A stretch of 40,777 bases of DNA from an uncultured Eubacteriales bacterium (GTDB lineage: Bacteria > Bacillota > Clostridia > Peptostreptococcales > Anaerovoracaceae), in assembly GCA_902763505.1 (NCBI GenBank), contig CACWSO010000019.1, forward strand, positions 1-40,777, given 5' to 3'. Made by a program: the position numbers and the translations under genes. The notes beneath the pieces are model-generated. The model had not been told where the DNA came from. It was given only the letters and a program-made list of their open reading frames with translations, and ran no database searches. This document shows, piece by piece, positions 29,646-38,556 of this stretch. Position 1 is the stretch's first letter. Each line of letters opens with the position of its first letter.

Positions 29646-31328
29646 ATGAAAAAGACAATCAGATTCAAAAGAACAGCATCGCTCACAATCGCAGCAATCA
29701 TGGCACTCTCAGCTTACATGCCGGCGGCAGCATTCGCGGCAGAAGCAGAAGGTACACCGGAAGCAAATCAGCCGGCAGTAGCAGCAGAGCTCGAGTCAGC
29801 TCAGACTCCTGCACAGGAACAGAGCGCACCGGCAGTTGCAGAACAGTCATCATCAGAGTCTGCATCCGCAGGATCATCCGATCAGGATATCGAATCCGAA
29901 GCACCGGAAGCTGAAGGATCACAGTACGGCGAAGCGACCGGAAACTGGGGATACGGAAACGACACAAAGACAACAAAGTGGACTGAGTACACGAACGGTA
30001 AAGACACCATCCTCGTATTCAGCACTACCGGCGAATCCGACGTAGATGAAGAAAACGCAGTAACGCAGATCCTCGACCAGGACGGCAACTCACAGAAGGA
30101 CAAGTTCAAGAACAAGGTCACTCAGGTGATCTTCGAGACAGGCATCACAGGAATCGGCTGGACAGCTCTCTACACTGACAAAGGTTATGAGCCACTCTAC
30201 GACAGAACCGACTACACTGTAGATCAGTCCAAGACAGATGTCTTCAAGGATTTCAGCGTACTTCAGAAGGTCGTTCCTTGCGAGACGATCAAGAAGATCG
30301 GCTGGAGCGCATTCAGAAAGTGCTACAAACTGAACGAATTCGATTTCACCAAGTGCCCGCAGCTCGAGATCATCATGAACCAGGCGTTCAATGAGTGCAA
30401 ACTGCTCGACACTGTAGATCTCTCAAACTGCAACGCTCTGCAGACGATCGCACAGTCCGCGTTCGCAGGAGCAGGCAAGGGCGGCAACGCCACTCTGGAA
30501 CTTCCTGCGGAAGGTGTCCTGTCAATCATCGGAGGATACGCATTCTACCAGTACGCAAGCAAAAACGCTGCAAACGCAGATGTCGACTTCAGCAAGGTCG
30601 CAGGCTCTGTGACCAAAGTCCTGCAGAATGCTTTCAACGGAGCGAAGCTCGCAGGTGAGATCTCCGGATTCAAAAATCTTGAGAAGATCGCAAACAACGC
30701 ATTGAATGGATCAGGAATCGAATATATACCATACGTTGCACCAGTTGAAGAACCAGCAGCTCCGGCTGAAGAACCGGCAGCTCCTGTAGACGAACCGGCA
30801 GCACCAGCTGACGAACCGGCAGCACCAGCTGAAGAACCGGCAGCTCCTATAGATGAACCTGCAGCCCCTGTAGACGAACCTGTAGCACCAGTTGAAGAAC
30901 CAGCAGCTCCGGCTGAAGAACCGGCTGACGACACAGACAGTGATCAGATCATCTCTGAGGACGAGATCTCAGCAGAAGACTCAGCAGTAACAGCTGACGC
31001 AGCGGCATCAACTACAGCAGTTGCATCCGCAGAAGCAGCAAAGGCAGCGATCGTTTCCGCATCGGCAACAAATGCCAATCAGGCAGCAGGAAGAACTGCA
31101 GGCGGATCATCCCTCTTCTCAGCAGCACACGCAATCATCGGAGACGGTGCAGCCCCTACGGCAGCCCCTTCATCAGATACTGTAACCATCGGTCAGGCAG
31201 ATATGCCGGCGGCAGCTCCACAGGCAGACTCTTCAATGATCATCATCGGAAGTCTGGCAGCAGCGATGCTCCTGATGGCAGCGGCAGCAGCAGCGATCGG
31301 AATGAGAAGAAAAGAATCTGAAAGATAA
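29646..31328 (+). CDS. BspA-like leucine-rich-repeat surface protein with Pro-rich stalk
   Basis: This 560-residue surface protein has a signal peptide (residues 1-32, cleavage after AAFA), a low-complexity Ala/Ser/Glu stretch (33-95) and about 270 residues of BspA-type repeats (ETIKKIGWSAFRKCYKLNEF, LEIIMNQAFNECKLLDTVDL, LQTIAQSAFAG). A stalk of nine heptads around EPAAPxD/E follows (about 368-428), then an Ala/Ser-rich spacer. The end is a membrane segment (IIIGSLAAAMLLMAAAAAAIGM) with the basic tail RRKESER. No LPXTG motif precedes that segment, so membrane anchoring rather than sortase linkage is expected. BspA repeats often bind host proteins. Confidence 0.85.
   Translation: MKKTIRFKRTASLTIAAIMALSAYMPAAAFAAEAEGTPEANQPAVAAELESAQTPAQEQSAPAVAEQSSSESASAGSSDQDIESEAPEAEGSQYGEATGNWGYGNDTKTTKWTEYTNGKDTILVFSTTGESDVDEENAVTQILDQDGNSQKDKFKNKVTQVIFETGITGIGWTALYTDKGYEPLYDRTDYTVDQSKTDVFKDFSVLQKVVPCETIKKIGWSAFRKCYKLNEFDFTKCPQLEIIMNQAFNECKLLDTVDLSNCNALQTIAQSAFAGAGKGGNATLELPAEGVLSIIGGYAFYQYASKNAANADVDFSKVAGSVTKVLQNAFNGAKLAGEISGFKNLEKIANNALNGSGIEYIPYVAPVEEPAAPAEEPAAPVDEPAAPADEPAAPAEEPAAPIDEPAAPVDEPVAPVEEPAAPAEEPADDTDSDQIISEDEISAEDSAVTADAAASTTAVASAEAAKAAIVSASATNANQAAGRTAGGSSLFSAAHAIIGDGAAPTAAPSSDTVTIGQADMPAAAPQADSSMIIIGSLAAAMLLMAAAAAAIGMRRKESER
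30747..30928 (+). repeat. 21-bp tandem repeats encoding EPAAPx(D/E) heptads
   Basis: About nine in-frame units of 21 bases code for EPAAP followed by A/V/I and E/D. Third codon positions differ between units (GCAGCT, GCACCA, GCTCCT), so the array is old enough to have drifted. It forms the stalk between the repeat domain and the membrane anchor. Confidence 0.85.
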
Positions 31329-31362
31329 GATACTCAATACGAATTGTTCTCTGTATAAAAAG

Positions 31363-31390
31363 ACCGCGGGTCATATGCCCCGCGGTTTTT
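31363..31390 (+). terminator. terminator of the surface protein gene
   Basis: ACCGCGGG (31363-31370) pairs with CCCGCGGT (31379-31386), followed by TTTT. It lies 35 bases after the stop. Confidence 0.85.
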
Positions 31391-31457
31391 ACATATCGTT
31401 AACTTTTTACATATCATGAAACAGAATGATCGTCATATCCGTCTTTGCGTAGGATTC

Positions 31458-32096
31458 CTATTCTCCCAACTGCTGTGTCAGATTATTGATTGCAGTCATG
31501 AAACCGCCCATAACGGCATCAAGTACGCTTTCATCAATATCTTCGCTGATATCCCATACGCCTTCGTCATTCTTAACCATTGGGAATACAACGTCGTTGG
31601 TAACAATGCCGTCCTCCGCGGAAGCAGTTTTTTCTACCGCTCCTGAGAGCAGTTCTACTGTCTTTGCGTGAAGCGCTTTTTCATCGCTTGCGATATCAGG
31701 GTTGGACATAGCAAATGCCATGAGGTCCGCAAGCCATGTATCCGTTGCCTTTTGCATATCAGCGTTTGATACGGTTGCCGGAATGTTGATGTGTGTGTCA
31801 TCCACTACTTCAGGTGTTCCGAGCGTGTAATCAAAATGACCGAACATAGATGTCAGGATCGACTGTACATCTTCTTCAGATCCCAAAGTTTCCTCAGCTT
31901 CACCGAATACATCTTCGCCGCCGGCCAGTTCTTCAATCGCAGTCATATCTGCGGATTTCAGAGCGGACAGAATCTTATCTAATGATGCTGTTGCTTCATC
32001 CTCTGGTGATGTTCCGGATCCGCCGCATCCGGCAAAAGCGAATACGATCATCAGTGACATGAGCAAGCTGACTGTAATTTTCAATAACTTTTTCAT
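31458..32096 (-). CDS. lipoprotein of DUF4878/DUF5105-like type
   Basis: The 212-residue lipoprotein has the signal MKKLLKITVSLLMSLMIVFA and lipobox FAGCGG (Cys at 24), then a Ser/Gly/Thr linker. The mature domain has the plan of small exported alpha/beta proteins seen in Clostridia: a helix with ATASLDKILSALKSADMTAI, strands FDYTLGTPEVVDDTHINIPA, a long helix, and DEGVWDISEDIDESVLDAVM near the end. The role is unknown. GGAGG lies 9 bases before the ATG. No terminator is found immediately after its stop. Confidence 0.75.
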   Translation of the reverse strand: MKKLLKITVSLLMSLMIVFAFAGCGGSGTSPEDEATASLDKILSALKSADMTAIEELAGGEDVFGEAEETLGSEEDVQSILTSMFGHFDYTLGTPEVVDDTHINIPATVSNADMQKATDTWLADLMAFAMSNPDIASDEKALHAKTVELLSGAVEKTASAEDGIVTNDVVFPMVKNDEGVWDISEDIDESVLDAVMGGFMTAINNLTQQLGE

Positions 32097-32167
32097 CGTC
32101 TGTATCCTCCATTTTTCGTTGCTTATCCTGTGCCTTGATTTTATCATAGGCGTAATTTGTTCACAAT

Positions 32168-32204
32168 AAAAAAAACGGCAGTGCTCTGCACTGCCGAAAA
32201 AAAA
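32168..32204 (-). terminator. terminator of the 28-residue gene
   Basis: CGGCAGTGC (32176-32184) pairs with GCACTGCCG (32188-32196) with a 3-base loop. On the minus strand eight T follow, in the correct place just after the small gene's stop at 32238. Confidence 0.9.
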
Positions 32205-32237
32205 CACGTTTCGCTTTTGTTTACGCTTCGTATTTGT

Positions 32238-32324
32238 TTATAAGTTGCCTTTTGAAACTATAAGGTCGATCATCTCGGCGCATTCCGCCATATCCCTGAT
32301 GAACGTTCTGATTAAGTTTCTCAT
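32238..32324 (-). CDS. 28-residue small protein gene
   Basis: This minus-strand frame encodes MRNLIRTFIRDMAECAEMID then LIVSKGNL. It is likely real for three reasons. GAGGG lies 7 bases before the ATG. A promoter TTGACT, 16 bases, TACAAT is found upstream (32419-32392). A perfect terminator lies 33 bases after the stop and cannot belong to another gene. The peptide would be a single amphipathic helix with one Cys; a regulator, membrane-associated peptide or small toxin is possible. I recognise no family. Confidence 0.6.
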   Translation of the reverse strand: MRNLIRTFIRDMAECAEMIDLIVSKGNL

Positions 32325-32391
32325 GAATATCCCTCTTTTCCGAATAAATCTTCTTTTCAGGTATCAAGTGATAGCTCTTATCTACAATTCT

Positions 32392-32419
32392 ATTGTAATA
32401 CTTAGTTTGCTTAAGTCAA
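32392..32419 (-). promoter_or_regulatory. promoter of the 28-residue gene
   Basis: On the minus strand TTGACT (32419-32414) and TACAAT (32397-32392) are 16 bases apart, about 67 bases before the ATG. The rest of the stretch up to 32637 shows no gene or RNA that I can support. Confidence 0.55.
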
Positions 32420-32637
32420 CTGCCGATTTGCAACTTGTTTGCTGTGTTTTGGGCGGTTTTGGGTGCGTAATTGTAAAATGTTTCCATATCCGTGTGCACC
32501 CCCATTCTGTTCGCCCGTTTGTCTAAGCTCCTCTCAACCCATATGCACCAAGGGTTCCGGCGATTATGATCCCGTCGCTACTGCCTCGCTCAGCCCTTTT
32601 ACTTTTTTGCTTAGTTTTCAACGTTTATACAACACTG

Positions 32638-32666
32638 TTGCGTTTTGCAAATCGGGCTTGTATAAT
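32638..32666 (+). promoter_or_regulatory. promoter of the NSS transporter gene
   Basis: TTGCGT (32638-32643), a 17-base spacer and TATAAT (32661-32666) stand 57 bases before the ATG. Confidence 0.65.
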
Positions 32667-32723
32667 ACACTTTGCGTGCCGACGGTACGCAGTCATTATT
32701 TGTTTTTAAAGGAGATAGTTTTT

Positions 32724-34061
32724 ATGGAACGTGAAAGATTAGGAAGCCGTCTTGGCTTCATTCTGCTGAGCGCAGGCTGCGCTATCGGATGCGGAAATAT
32801 TTGGAAGTTCCCGTGGATGTGCGGTCAGAACGGCGGCGGTGGTTTTGTACTCGTATACATCTGTTGCCTGCTTCTGTTGGGACTTCCTGCAATGACGATG
32901 GAGTTCTCCCTTGGTAGAGCTTCACAGGCCAGCCCGGTCCGCATGTATCAGAAACTGGAAAAGCCAGGCCAGAAGTGGCAGATCCACGGATATCTTGCAT
33001 TCGCAGGAAACGTGTGCCTGATGGCATTCTACACAGTTGTAACCGGCTGGATGATTTATTACTTCGTAAGCTTCGCCCTTGGCAATCACGAGAATCTTGG
33101 TTTTGTAACGATGATTACCAACCCGGGCGTGAATGTCGGCTATCTGGCTGTTGCTGTAGCTGTCGGATTTATCATCCTCAGTTTCAACCTCCAGGGCGGT
33201 CTGGAACGTGCGACCAAGTTCATGATGGTTGTACTGCTGTTCCTGATGCTGGTTCTGGCAGTCCGCAGCATGACGCTTTCCGGTGGTAAGGAAGGACTCT
33301 ACTTCTATCTGGTCCCTGATTTCTCAAAGATCACCGGTCCGGTTATCGTAGCTGCAATGAACCAGGCGTTCTTCACACTGTCCATCGGTATCGGTTCCAT
33401 GGCAATATTCGGAAGCTACATCGGCAAAGAGCGTTCCCTCATGGGTGAATCTGTAAACGTAATCTGCCTCGACACATTCGTTGCACTCGTTGCAGGACTG
33501 ATCATATTCCCTGCCTGCTTCACTTATGATCTGGAAGTTGGCGCTGGTCCGTCCCTGCTCTTTGATACGATGGCAACAGTATTCAACAACATGGCAGGCG
33601 GTCAGTTCTGGGGAGCTCTGTTCTTCCTGTTCATGACTTTCGCTGCACTCTCCACAGAGCTGGCAGTATTTGAGAACATCCTGGCATGCGTCCGTGAGAT
33701 GACTGGAATGAACAGACACAAAGGCAGCATCGTCTGCGGTATCGGCATCTTCCTGATTTCCCTGACGACAGCTCTGGGCTACAGTGTATTCCACTTCCAG
33801 CCTTTCGCAGAAGGCAGTGCATGGCTTGATTTCTGGGACTTCATTGTAAGCACTAACCTGCTGCCGATCGGTGCTCTCATCTTCGCAGTCTTCTGCTGCT
33901 CCGACCGTTTCGGATGGGGATGGGACAACCTGGTTGCAGAAGCCAATTCCGGAAAGGGTCTGAAGATCCAGCCTTGGATGAAGCCGTTCTTCAAGTACGT
34001 CGTTCCGATCGTCGTCCTCGTCCTGTACCTTATTGGACTTAAGTCTTTCCAGTGGAGCTAA
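32724..34061 (+). CDS. NSS-family sodium-dependent amino acid transporter
   Basis: This 445-residue sodium:neurotransmitter-symporter homologue is of the LeuT/MhsT kind. The unwound first helix has GFILLSAGCAIGCGNIWKFP followed by GGGGFVLVYICCLLLLGLPA, and the sixth-helix region AMNQAFFTLSIGIGSMAIFGSYI holds the substrate and Na site. About 11-12 membrane segments are expected; LeuT-type bacterial members often have 11 or 12. It imports amino acids with Na; which ones is unknown. AAAGGAGA precedes the ATG at 32724; the frame opens further upstream but without a start site. Confidence 0.9.
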   Translation: MERERLGSRLGFILLSAGCAIGCGNIWKFPWMCGQNGGGGFVLVYICCLLLLGLPAMTMEFSLGRASQASPVRMYQKLEKPGQKWQIHGYLAFAGNVCLMAFYTVVTGWMIYYFVSFALGNHENLGFVTMITNPGVNVGYLAVAVAVGFIILSFNLQGGLERATKFMMVVLLFLMLVLAVRSMTLSGGKEGLYFYLVPDFSKITGPVIVAAMNQAFFTLSIGIGSMAIFGSYIGKERSLMGESVNVICLDTFVALVAGLIIFPACFTYDLEVGAGPSLLFDTMATVFNNMAGGQFWGALFFLFMTFAALSTELAVFENILACVREMTGMNRHKGSIVCGIGIFLISLTTALGYSVFHFQPFAEGSAWLDFWDFIVSTNLLPIGALIFAVFCCSDRFGWGWDNLVAEANSGKGLKIQPWMKPFFKYVVPIVVLVLYLIGLKSFQWS

Positions 34062-34155
34062 ACAATAACATATCCTGAGAAGGGGCGATTCCACAAATGC
34101 TCCGGCTTTGGTCCTCGTCGCTGACGATCACCACGGCTCACTCACTAGATAATAG

Positions 34156-34201
34156 AAACCCGGAGAAACTCGCCTGACGGCTCAGACATCTCCGGGTTTT
34201 T
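34156..34201 (+). terminator. terminator of the NSS transporter gene
   Basis: AAACCCGGAGA (34156-34166) pairs with TCTCCGGGTTT (34189-34199), followed by more T. The loop is long (22 bases). Confidence 0.85.
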
Positions 34202-34289
34202 ACTATTCTCTATGTTCGTTTCGCCTGTGATCGTATCAGCTCCTGCGGAATCAGCCTCAGGCATCTGCGAAACCGCCCCTCAGCAAATG

Positions 34290-35267
34290 CTACAGCATAT
34301 GTGCGATGAGTTCTTCGCGTGGGGTTTCTGCCAGATAGCAAGGCGGGATGTCGAAGATGGTTCTGCCTCCGCAGACGCCCTCCTGCGACAATCTGTACGC
34401 AGCTCTTGCCACTGCTGCCAGAACACTTCCGGTGAAGAACGGGTTGGATTCCAGGTTCAGTGTGAACTCAATTGTATCGAGATACTCACCATCGACTCCT
34501 GTCACGCCGCTTCTGAGTACGCTGCCTCCATGCGGCAGACCTGTGTGGTCTCTGTCCATCTCTTCCTGTGTGATGAATGTAACTGTTGTATCGTAATCTG
34601 CGAAGTAGTTCGGCATGGTGACGATGGCTTCTTCAATGGCTGCCTTATCCGCACCTTCCTCTGCAACGACGAAGCACTCTCTTGTGTGCTTATCACGTGT
34701 TGTGAGCTCAGGATTCTCACCGTTTCTGACGCGGTCAACAGCTGCCTGTACCGGCACTGTGTACTGACGGGCGTCGGCAACGCCGTCGATTCTTCTGATT
34801 GCATCAGAGTGTCCCTGGCTGACGCCTCTTCCCCAGAACGTATAATCTTTGCCTGTCGGCAGAGCTGCATTGGCGTAGAGTCTCGCAACGGAGAACAGAC
34901 CCGGGTCCCAACCAACGGAGATGATTCCGATGTTTCCTGCTGCTTTTGCAGCGGCGTCTACTGTAGCCAGATGCTGCGGGATGTTCGCGTGCGTATCGAA
35001 GCTGTCAACCACGTTGCACTTAGCTGCGAGCTGCGGCGTCATCTCCGGAAGATCTGTCGCGCTTCCACCGCAGAGAATCAGGACGTCGATATCCTGCGCC
35101 ATCTCATCCAGTTTATCCATTGCTACGACAGGAGCGTCTGAAGCAATCTTCACTGTTTCAGGATCTCTCCTTGTAAAGACAGCGGTCAGTTCCATGTCGC
35201 CTGCAAGCTGCACGGCCGCTTCAACACCTCTTCCTAAATTTCCATAACCAACGATTCCGACTTTCAT
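34290..35267 (-). CDS. ddh: meso-diaminopimelate dehydrogenase
   Basis: This 325-residue NADPH enzyme makes meso-diaminopimelate directly from tetrahydrodipicolinate, a short branch of lysine and cell-wall synthesis. It has the dinucleotide loop VGIVGYGNLGRGVEAAV, LILCGGSATDLPEMTPQLAA, VVDSFDTHANIP, IISVGWDPGLFSVARLYANA and FWGRGVSQGHSDAIRRIDGV, all characteristic of Ddh. AAGGTG lies 8 bases before the ATG at 35267. It is single in its unit. Confidence 0.92.
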   Translation of the reverse strand: MKVGIVGYGNLGRGVEAAVQLAGDMELTAVFTRRDPETVKIASDAPVVAMDKLDEMAQDIDVLILCGGSATDLPEMTPQLAAKCNVVDSFDTHANIPQHLATVDAAAKAAGNIGIISVGWDPGLFSVARLYANAALPTGKDYTFWGRGVSQGHSDAIRRIDGVADARQYTVPVQAAVDRVRNGENPELTTRDKHTRECFVVAEEGADKAAIEEAIVTMPNYFADYDTTVTFITQEEMDRDHTGLPHGGSVLRSGVTGVDGEYLDTIEFTLNLESNPFFTGSVLAAVARAAYRLSQEGVCGGRTIFDIPPCYLAETPREELIAHML

Positions 35268-35509
35268 AGTCTGCACCTTCTTTCCATTTATATAAATTTG
35301 AATTATTAACACTTTAATGCATAATTTACACAACTCATAATAGCACCATATCAGCACCTCGGGCAATACTTATCAAATATGATTATGATATTATGGACAT
35401 TGTCTATCCATTGAAGAACAGCCGAGCTTGTGTTATTTTCATACATCTGATAAAAAATACGGGTAGGGGAAGGATGATTTACGAATGAAAATGTTAAAGG
35501 ACTGGATGA

Positions 35510-36082
35510 ATCATATCCATCTACTTCCTTCTGGATAATAAACGTCTCTCTTCATACTGGGTGAAAGTATCCCAAACTCTGTTCAAAGAATCTACTCTGA
35601 ATAAATGCGCCGAACTGGCAAGCGATGCAGACAGGGTGTGTACCGGATATATACGCGGTCAGGCTCTGGATGCACTGATTGTGGGAACCGTCGCCACCAT
35701 TGCGTTTCTTATCGCAGGTATCCCATATGGCCCTGTCATCGGAATCCTGACCGGCATCGGCAATTTTATTCCGTTCTTGGGACCGATCATTGGCTTTTCT
35801 TCCCTCATCATAATCTGTTTTGTCAAAGGTCTTTATATGAAAATGATCGTAGGCGGTATCATCCTGGCCTGCATCATGTTTCTGGACAGCAAACTGGTGA
35901 ACCCGAATCTTCTGAGCAAGAACGTAGAGGTTCACCCGGTTCTGGTCTTTCTTGCGCTGATCGCCGGAGAACAGATCGGCGGATTAACAGGAATGCTTGT
36001 AGCAGTTCCGTGCGCAGCCTTCCTCAAAGAGCAGTTCGAAAAGTATATGGCCAAGAGAGAGCTGGCGAAAGCGGAAAAATAG
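35510..36082 (+). pseudogene. AI-2E/PerM-family transporter, C-terminal half
   Basis: About 190 residues remain of a family usually 340-400 long. They include IISIYFLLDNKRLSSYWVKV, GYIRGQALDALIVGTVATIA, GIPYGPVIGILTGIGNFIPF, LGPIIGF and, near the end, EVHPVLVFLALIAGEQIGGL followed by GMLVAVPCAAF. That is the conserved second half with four membrane segments. The frame opens after TGA at 35507 with no start codon or ribosome site, and the N-terminal half is missing. A short 17-codon frame (ATG at 35485) in another phase abuts it and may be debris. Confidence 0.75.
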
Positions 36083-36142
36083 CGAACTGACTACGACAGA
36101 CTCATCGAGCCCACATCTTTCAGCACATAACGCCTGACGAAA

Positions 36143-38509
36143 TCAGTCTACGTCTTTCAGCGCGTCCGCCATTGGGATCTTCCGGATTCTACGCATCAGA
36201 ACAAAGTTGACGAGGAAGTAGCAGAACACGCCTGTTACGACCAGAAGCGGCACGCCCCACGGCGCCACATAGAATGTGAGCCATCCCGCAAAGGCTTTCA
36301 TCATGATGTAATAGATGACTTTGATGCCCGCCACGCCGAGCACGCCGGACAGAATGAATGAGAGCACGGTCATCACCAGCGTCGCATTGTTGTAGAGATG
36401 CCCCGCCTCCCGGTTCGTATAGCCGAGAATCTTCAGCATGGAAATGGCGTAGGTATTGCGTTCGGTGATCAGCCGCGCCAGAAGGTAGATCATCAGCAGG
36501 AAGATGACAATTGAGAAAAGCAGAAACATGAAGAACACTTTTCCCATGGAATCCTCCAGCTGGTTTGCCATGACCGTCAGATCTTTTTCCGTGATGATTG
36601 TCGCAATGTCCGATTCGTCGATGTCCTCCAGCATCCTGTCGCTGAAGTAGCCGCTGAAGTAATCCGATTCCATATCAAAGGTCTTGTTGAACTGGTCGAG
36701 GGTCATAAAGATGCAGAGTGTCGCCGGATAATAGTATTCTCCTTTGACCTTAAAAGCGTATCGATCGCTGTTGAATTCCTCTTTTAATGTAATCTCATCG
36801 CCTTCTTCCAGTCCGTACTTATCCATATATCCGTCGGAGAGAATGACGTTGTTTGCAGAAGCTTCTTTGATGCTCTTCATATCCACATACTTGGAGTCTT
36901 CCTGGATGCCGTACACGGTGATCTTCTCCCCTCGCTCGTTCTCAAGTGTGTAAACTGCGTATTTCTCCGCATCCGGATCATCTGTTTCCACCTGATCTTT
37001 CAGTATGTATTGGTAATCGCAAATCTTTGACTCCTGCACGTTAGCTTTGAAGTTCTGCAAAAGCGGTGAGAACAGCGAGCCGAACAGGAATATGAAACTG
37101 GCGAAGAATATGCCAGCGAAAAGCAGTACATAAGTCGACCGGTTCTGAATAAGAACGCGAAGCAGGAAACGTTTTTTGAAGCTGATATCCGGCAGCTTGA
37201 CCGCCTTGCTCTGTTTGTGCCTCTTGAGATCCCGCCGCAGGAACTGAAGCGGTGAAAGTGACAGTGATCTTCCAACGACGAGGAGTTCCACTGCAAACAC
37301 AATCAGGCATGGAACCAGCGTCGTTTTCACAAAGGCATCCGCGCTCCAGATTGTTGTATAGGTCGGCAGAGAATAGGAATGGTAATACATATTCGCCATC
37401 GGCATTTTGAATACGGTGTAGCCAAGGATGTTCCCTACCTGCGCCGCCGCCAAGGTGATGATCACCGGAAGTGTGACGTAGTGAACGAGCAGTTCACTTC
37501 TGGTGAAGCCTGACGCCCGCAGTGTCCCGATTGTCTTCGCTTCCTGCTCGATGGTGTTTCTGGTGGTAATGGCAAATGCAAAGGCAAGAACCACGACGAT
37601 GATATATAAGAACCACTGGAACATGACTCTATCGCTTCCCATATCTTCCCCGGTGAACTGTATCGCCTGATTGTCCTGACGGGATACAAAATCCTGCAGT
37701 GGTTTCTCACCTGATGTGACATCCAGTTCCTCATAATCTGCACCTGGGAATCCCGCCATGAGATTATTCCAGATGACTGCGCCGTACGAGATGTCAGCAC
37801 CCAGAAGCGCATTTTCATAGACAACATTCATCAGGTCTTCTGCCTTGTTCTGCTGTTCGTTTTCGGTCATCTCCTGGTTGTTGTATCTCCAGGCGTAGCA
37901 GTACTTCAGACCTGCGTTGCTGAAGTTCTTGAACTGCTGCTGCGTCACGAGCGCAACGCTGAAATTCGTCGCGTCGAACATCATATCCGAATTGTTTTTG
38001 AACAAAGCGCTGTAGTCGGATAAGGCCACCGTGCCGACAACTTTGAACTGTTTTCCTTCAACTGTCATCGGGTCGCCCACATCCAGGGTGTTGTTCTCCG
38101 CAAACAGCCTGTCGACGACGATTTCGCCTTCCTTCTCCGGCAGGCGTCCTTCCATCACATCGGCCAGATTCATCTCTTCCCGAATTTTGTATACGCGGAT
38201 CGTCCGGTCATTATCTGTCTGCTTGTCCTTATAAAACAGTTCGCAGAGTTCCACATCTTCATCTTCAATGTTTTCGATGGCTTTGTCCGTGAGTTTCAGC
38301 GATGTGATGAAGTGTCCATTCTCAATGTTGTATTTGGAAAAGCTGTCGTTATAGGTTTTGATCATGCTTCCATCCGCCACCAGAAAACCGGATACGAATC
38401 CTATGGTCAGGGCGAGAAAAAGAAACAGCACAATATACTTCCCCAGATCTTTTTTCAGTTCTCTGGGGATTCGTTTCATCAGTGGATTTTTCTTTCTGGT
38501 CGTTTTCAT
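36143..38509 (-). CDS. ABC transporter permease, FtsX/MacB type (large)
   Basis: This 788-residue permease carries two FtsX-like units. The N-terminal anchor is LGKYIVLFLFLALTIGFVSG (about 18-37). A large extracytoplasmic domain follows (about 45-300), then three membrane segments (WFLYIIVVVLAFAFAITTRN, VTLPVIITLAAAQVGNILGY and one more). A second anchor near 455 (LRVLIQNRSTYVLLFAGIFF) is followed by another outer domain and a final set of three (FFMFLLFSIVIFLLMIYLLA and others). The start at 38509 follows GGAGCGGC; a GTG at 38563 overlapping the ATPase gene is an alternative. It pairs with the ATPase gene just upstream. Confidence 0.88.
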   Translation of the reverse strand: MKTTRKKNPLMKRIPRELKKDLGKYIVLFLFLALTIGFVSGFLVADGSMIKTYNDSFSKYNIENGHFITSLKLTDKAIENIEDEDVELCELFYKDKQTDNDRTIRVYKIREEMNLADVMEGRLPEKEGEIVVDRLFAENNTLDVGDPMTVEGKQFKVVGTVALSDYSALFKNNSDMMFDATNFSVALVTQQQFKNFSNAGLKYCYAWRYNNQEMTENEQQNKAEDLMNVVYENALLGADISYGAVIWNNLMAGFPGADYEELDVTSGEKPLQDFVSRQDNQAIQFTGEDMGSDRVMFQWFLYIIVVVLAFAFAITTRNTIEQEAKTIGTLRASGFTRSELLVHYVTLPVIITLAAAQVGNILGYTVFKMPMANMYYHSYSLPTYTTIWSADAFVKTTLVPCLIVFAVELLVVGRSLSLSPLQFLRRDLKRHKQSKAVKLPDISFKKRFLLRVLIQNRSTYVLLFAGIFFASFIFLFGSLFSPLLQNFKANVQESKICDYQYILKDQVETDDPDAEKYAVYTLENERGEKITVYGIQEDSKYVDMKSIKEASANNVILSDGYMDKYGLEEGDEITLKEEFNSDRYAFKVKGEYYYPATLCIFMTLDQFNKTFDMESDYFSGYFSDRMLEDIDESDIATIITEKDLTVMANQLEDSMGKVFFMFLLFSIVIFLLMIYLLARLITERNTYAISMLKILGYTNREAGHLYNNATLVMTVLSFILSGVLGVAGIKVIYYIMMKAFAGWLTFYVAPWGVPLLVVTGVFCYFLVNFVLMRRIRKIPMADALKDVD

Positions 38510-38556
38510 TCTGCCGCTCCAATTCCACTTGTCTTGCAACTCCGGTTTCGCTCGTT

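Noticed and set aside
30747-30928. CRISPR-like direct repeats
   Set aside because: The 21-base units are in frame, encode EPAAP heptads and have no spacers.
32480-32600. Possible T-box or other riboswitch before the NSS gene
   Set aside because: No T-box sequence (GGGTGGNACCGCG) or specifier stem was found, and the promoter candidate lies downstream of it.
32439-32723. N-terminal extension of the NSS transporter
   Set aside because: It is Cys- and Pro-rich without family match, whereas AAAGGAGA and the family start GSRLGFILLSAG support ATG 32724.
34290-35141. Long plus-strand frame over the DAP dehydrogenase
   Set aside because: It is Cys-rich, low-complexity and unlike any family; the minus strand encodes a full Ddh.
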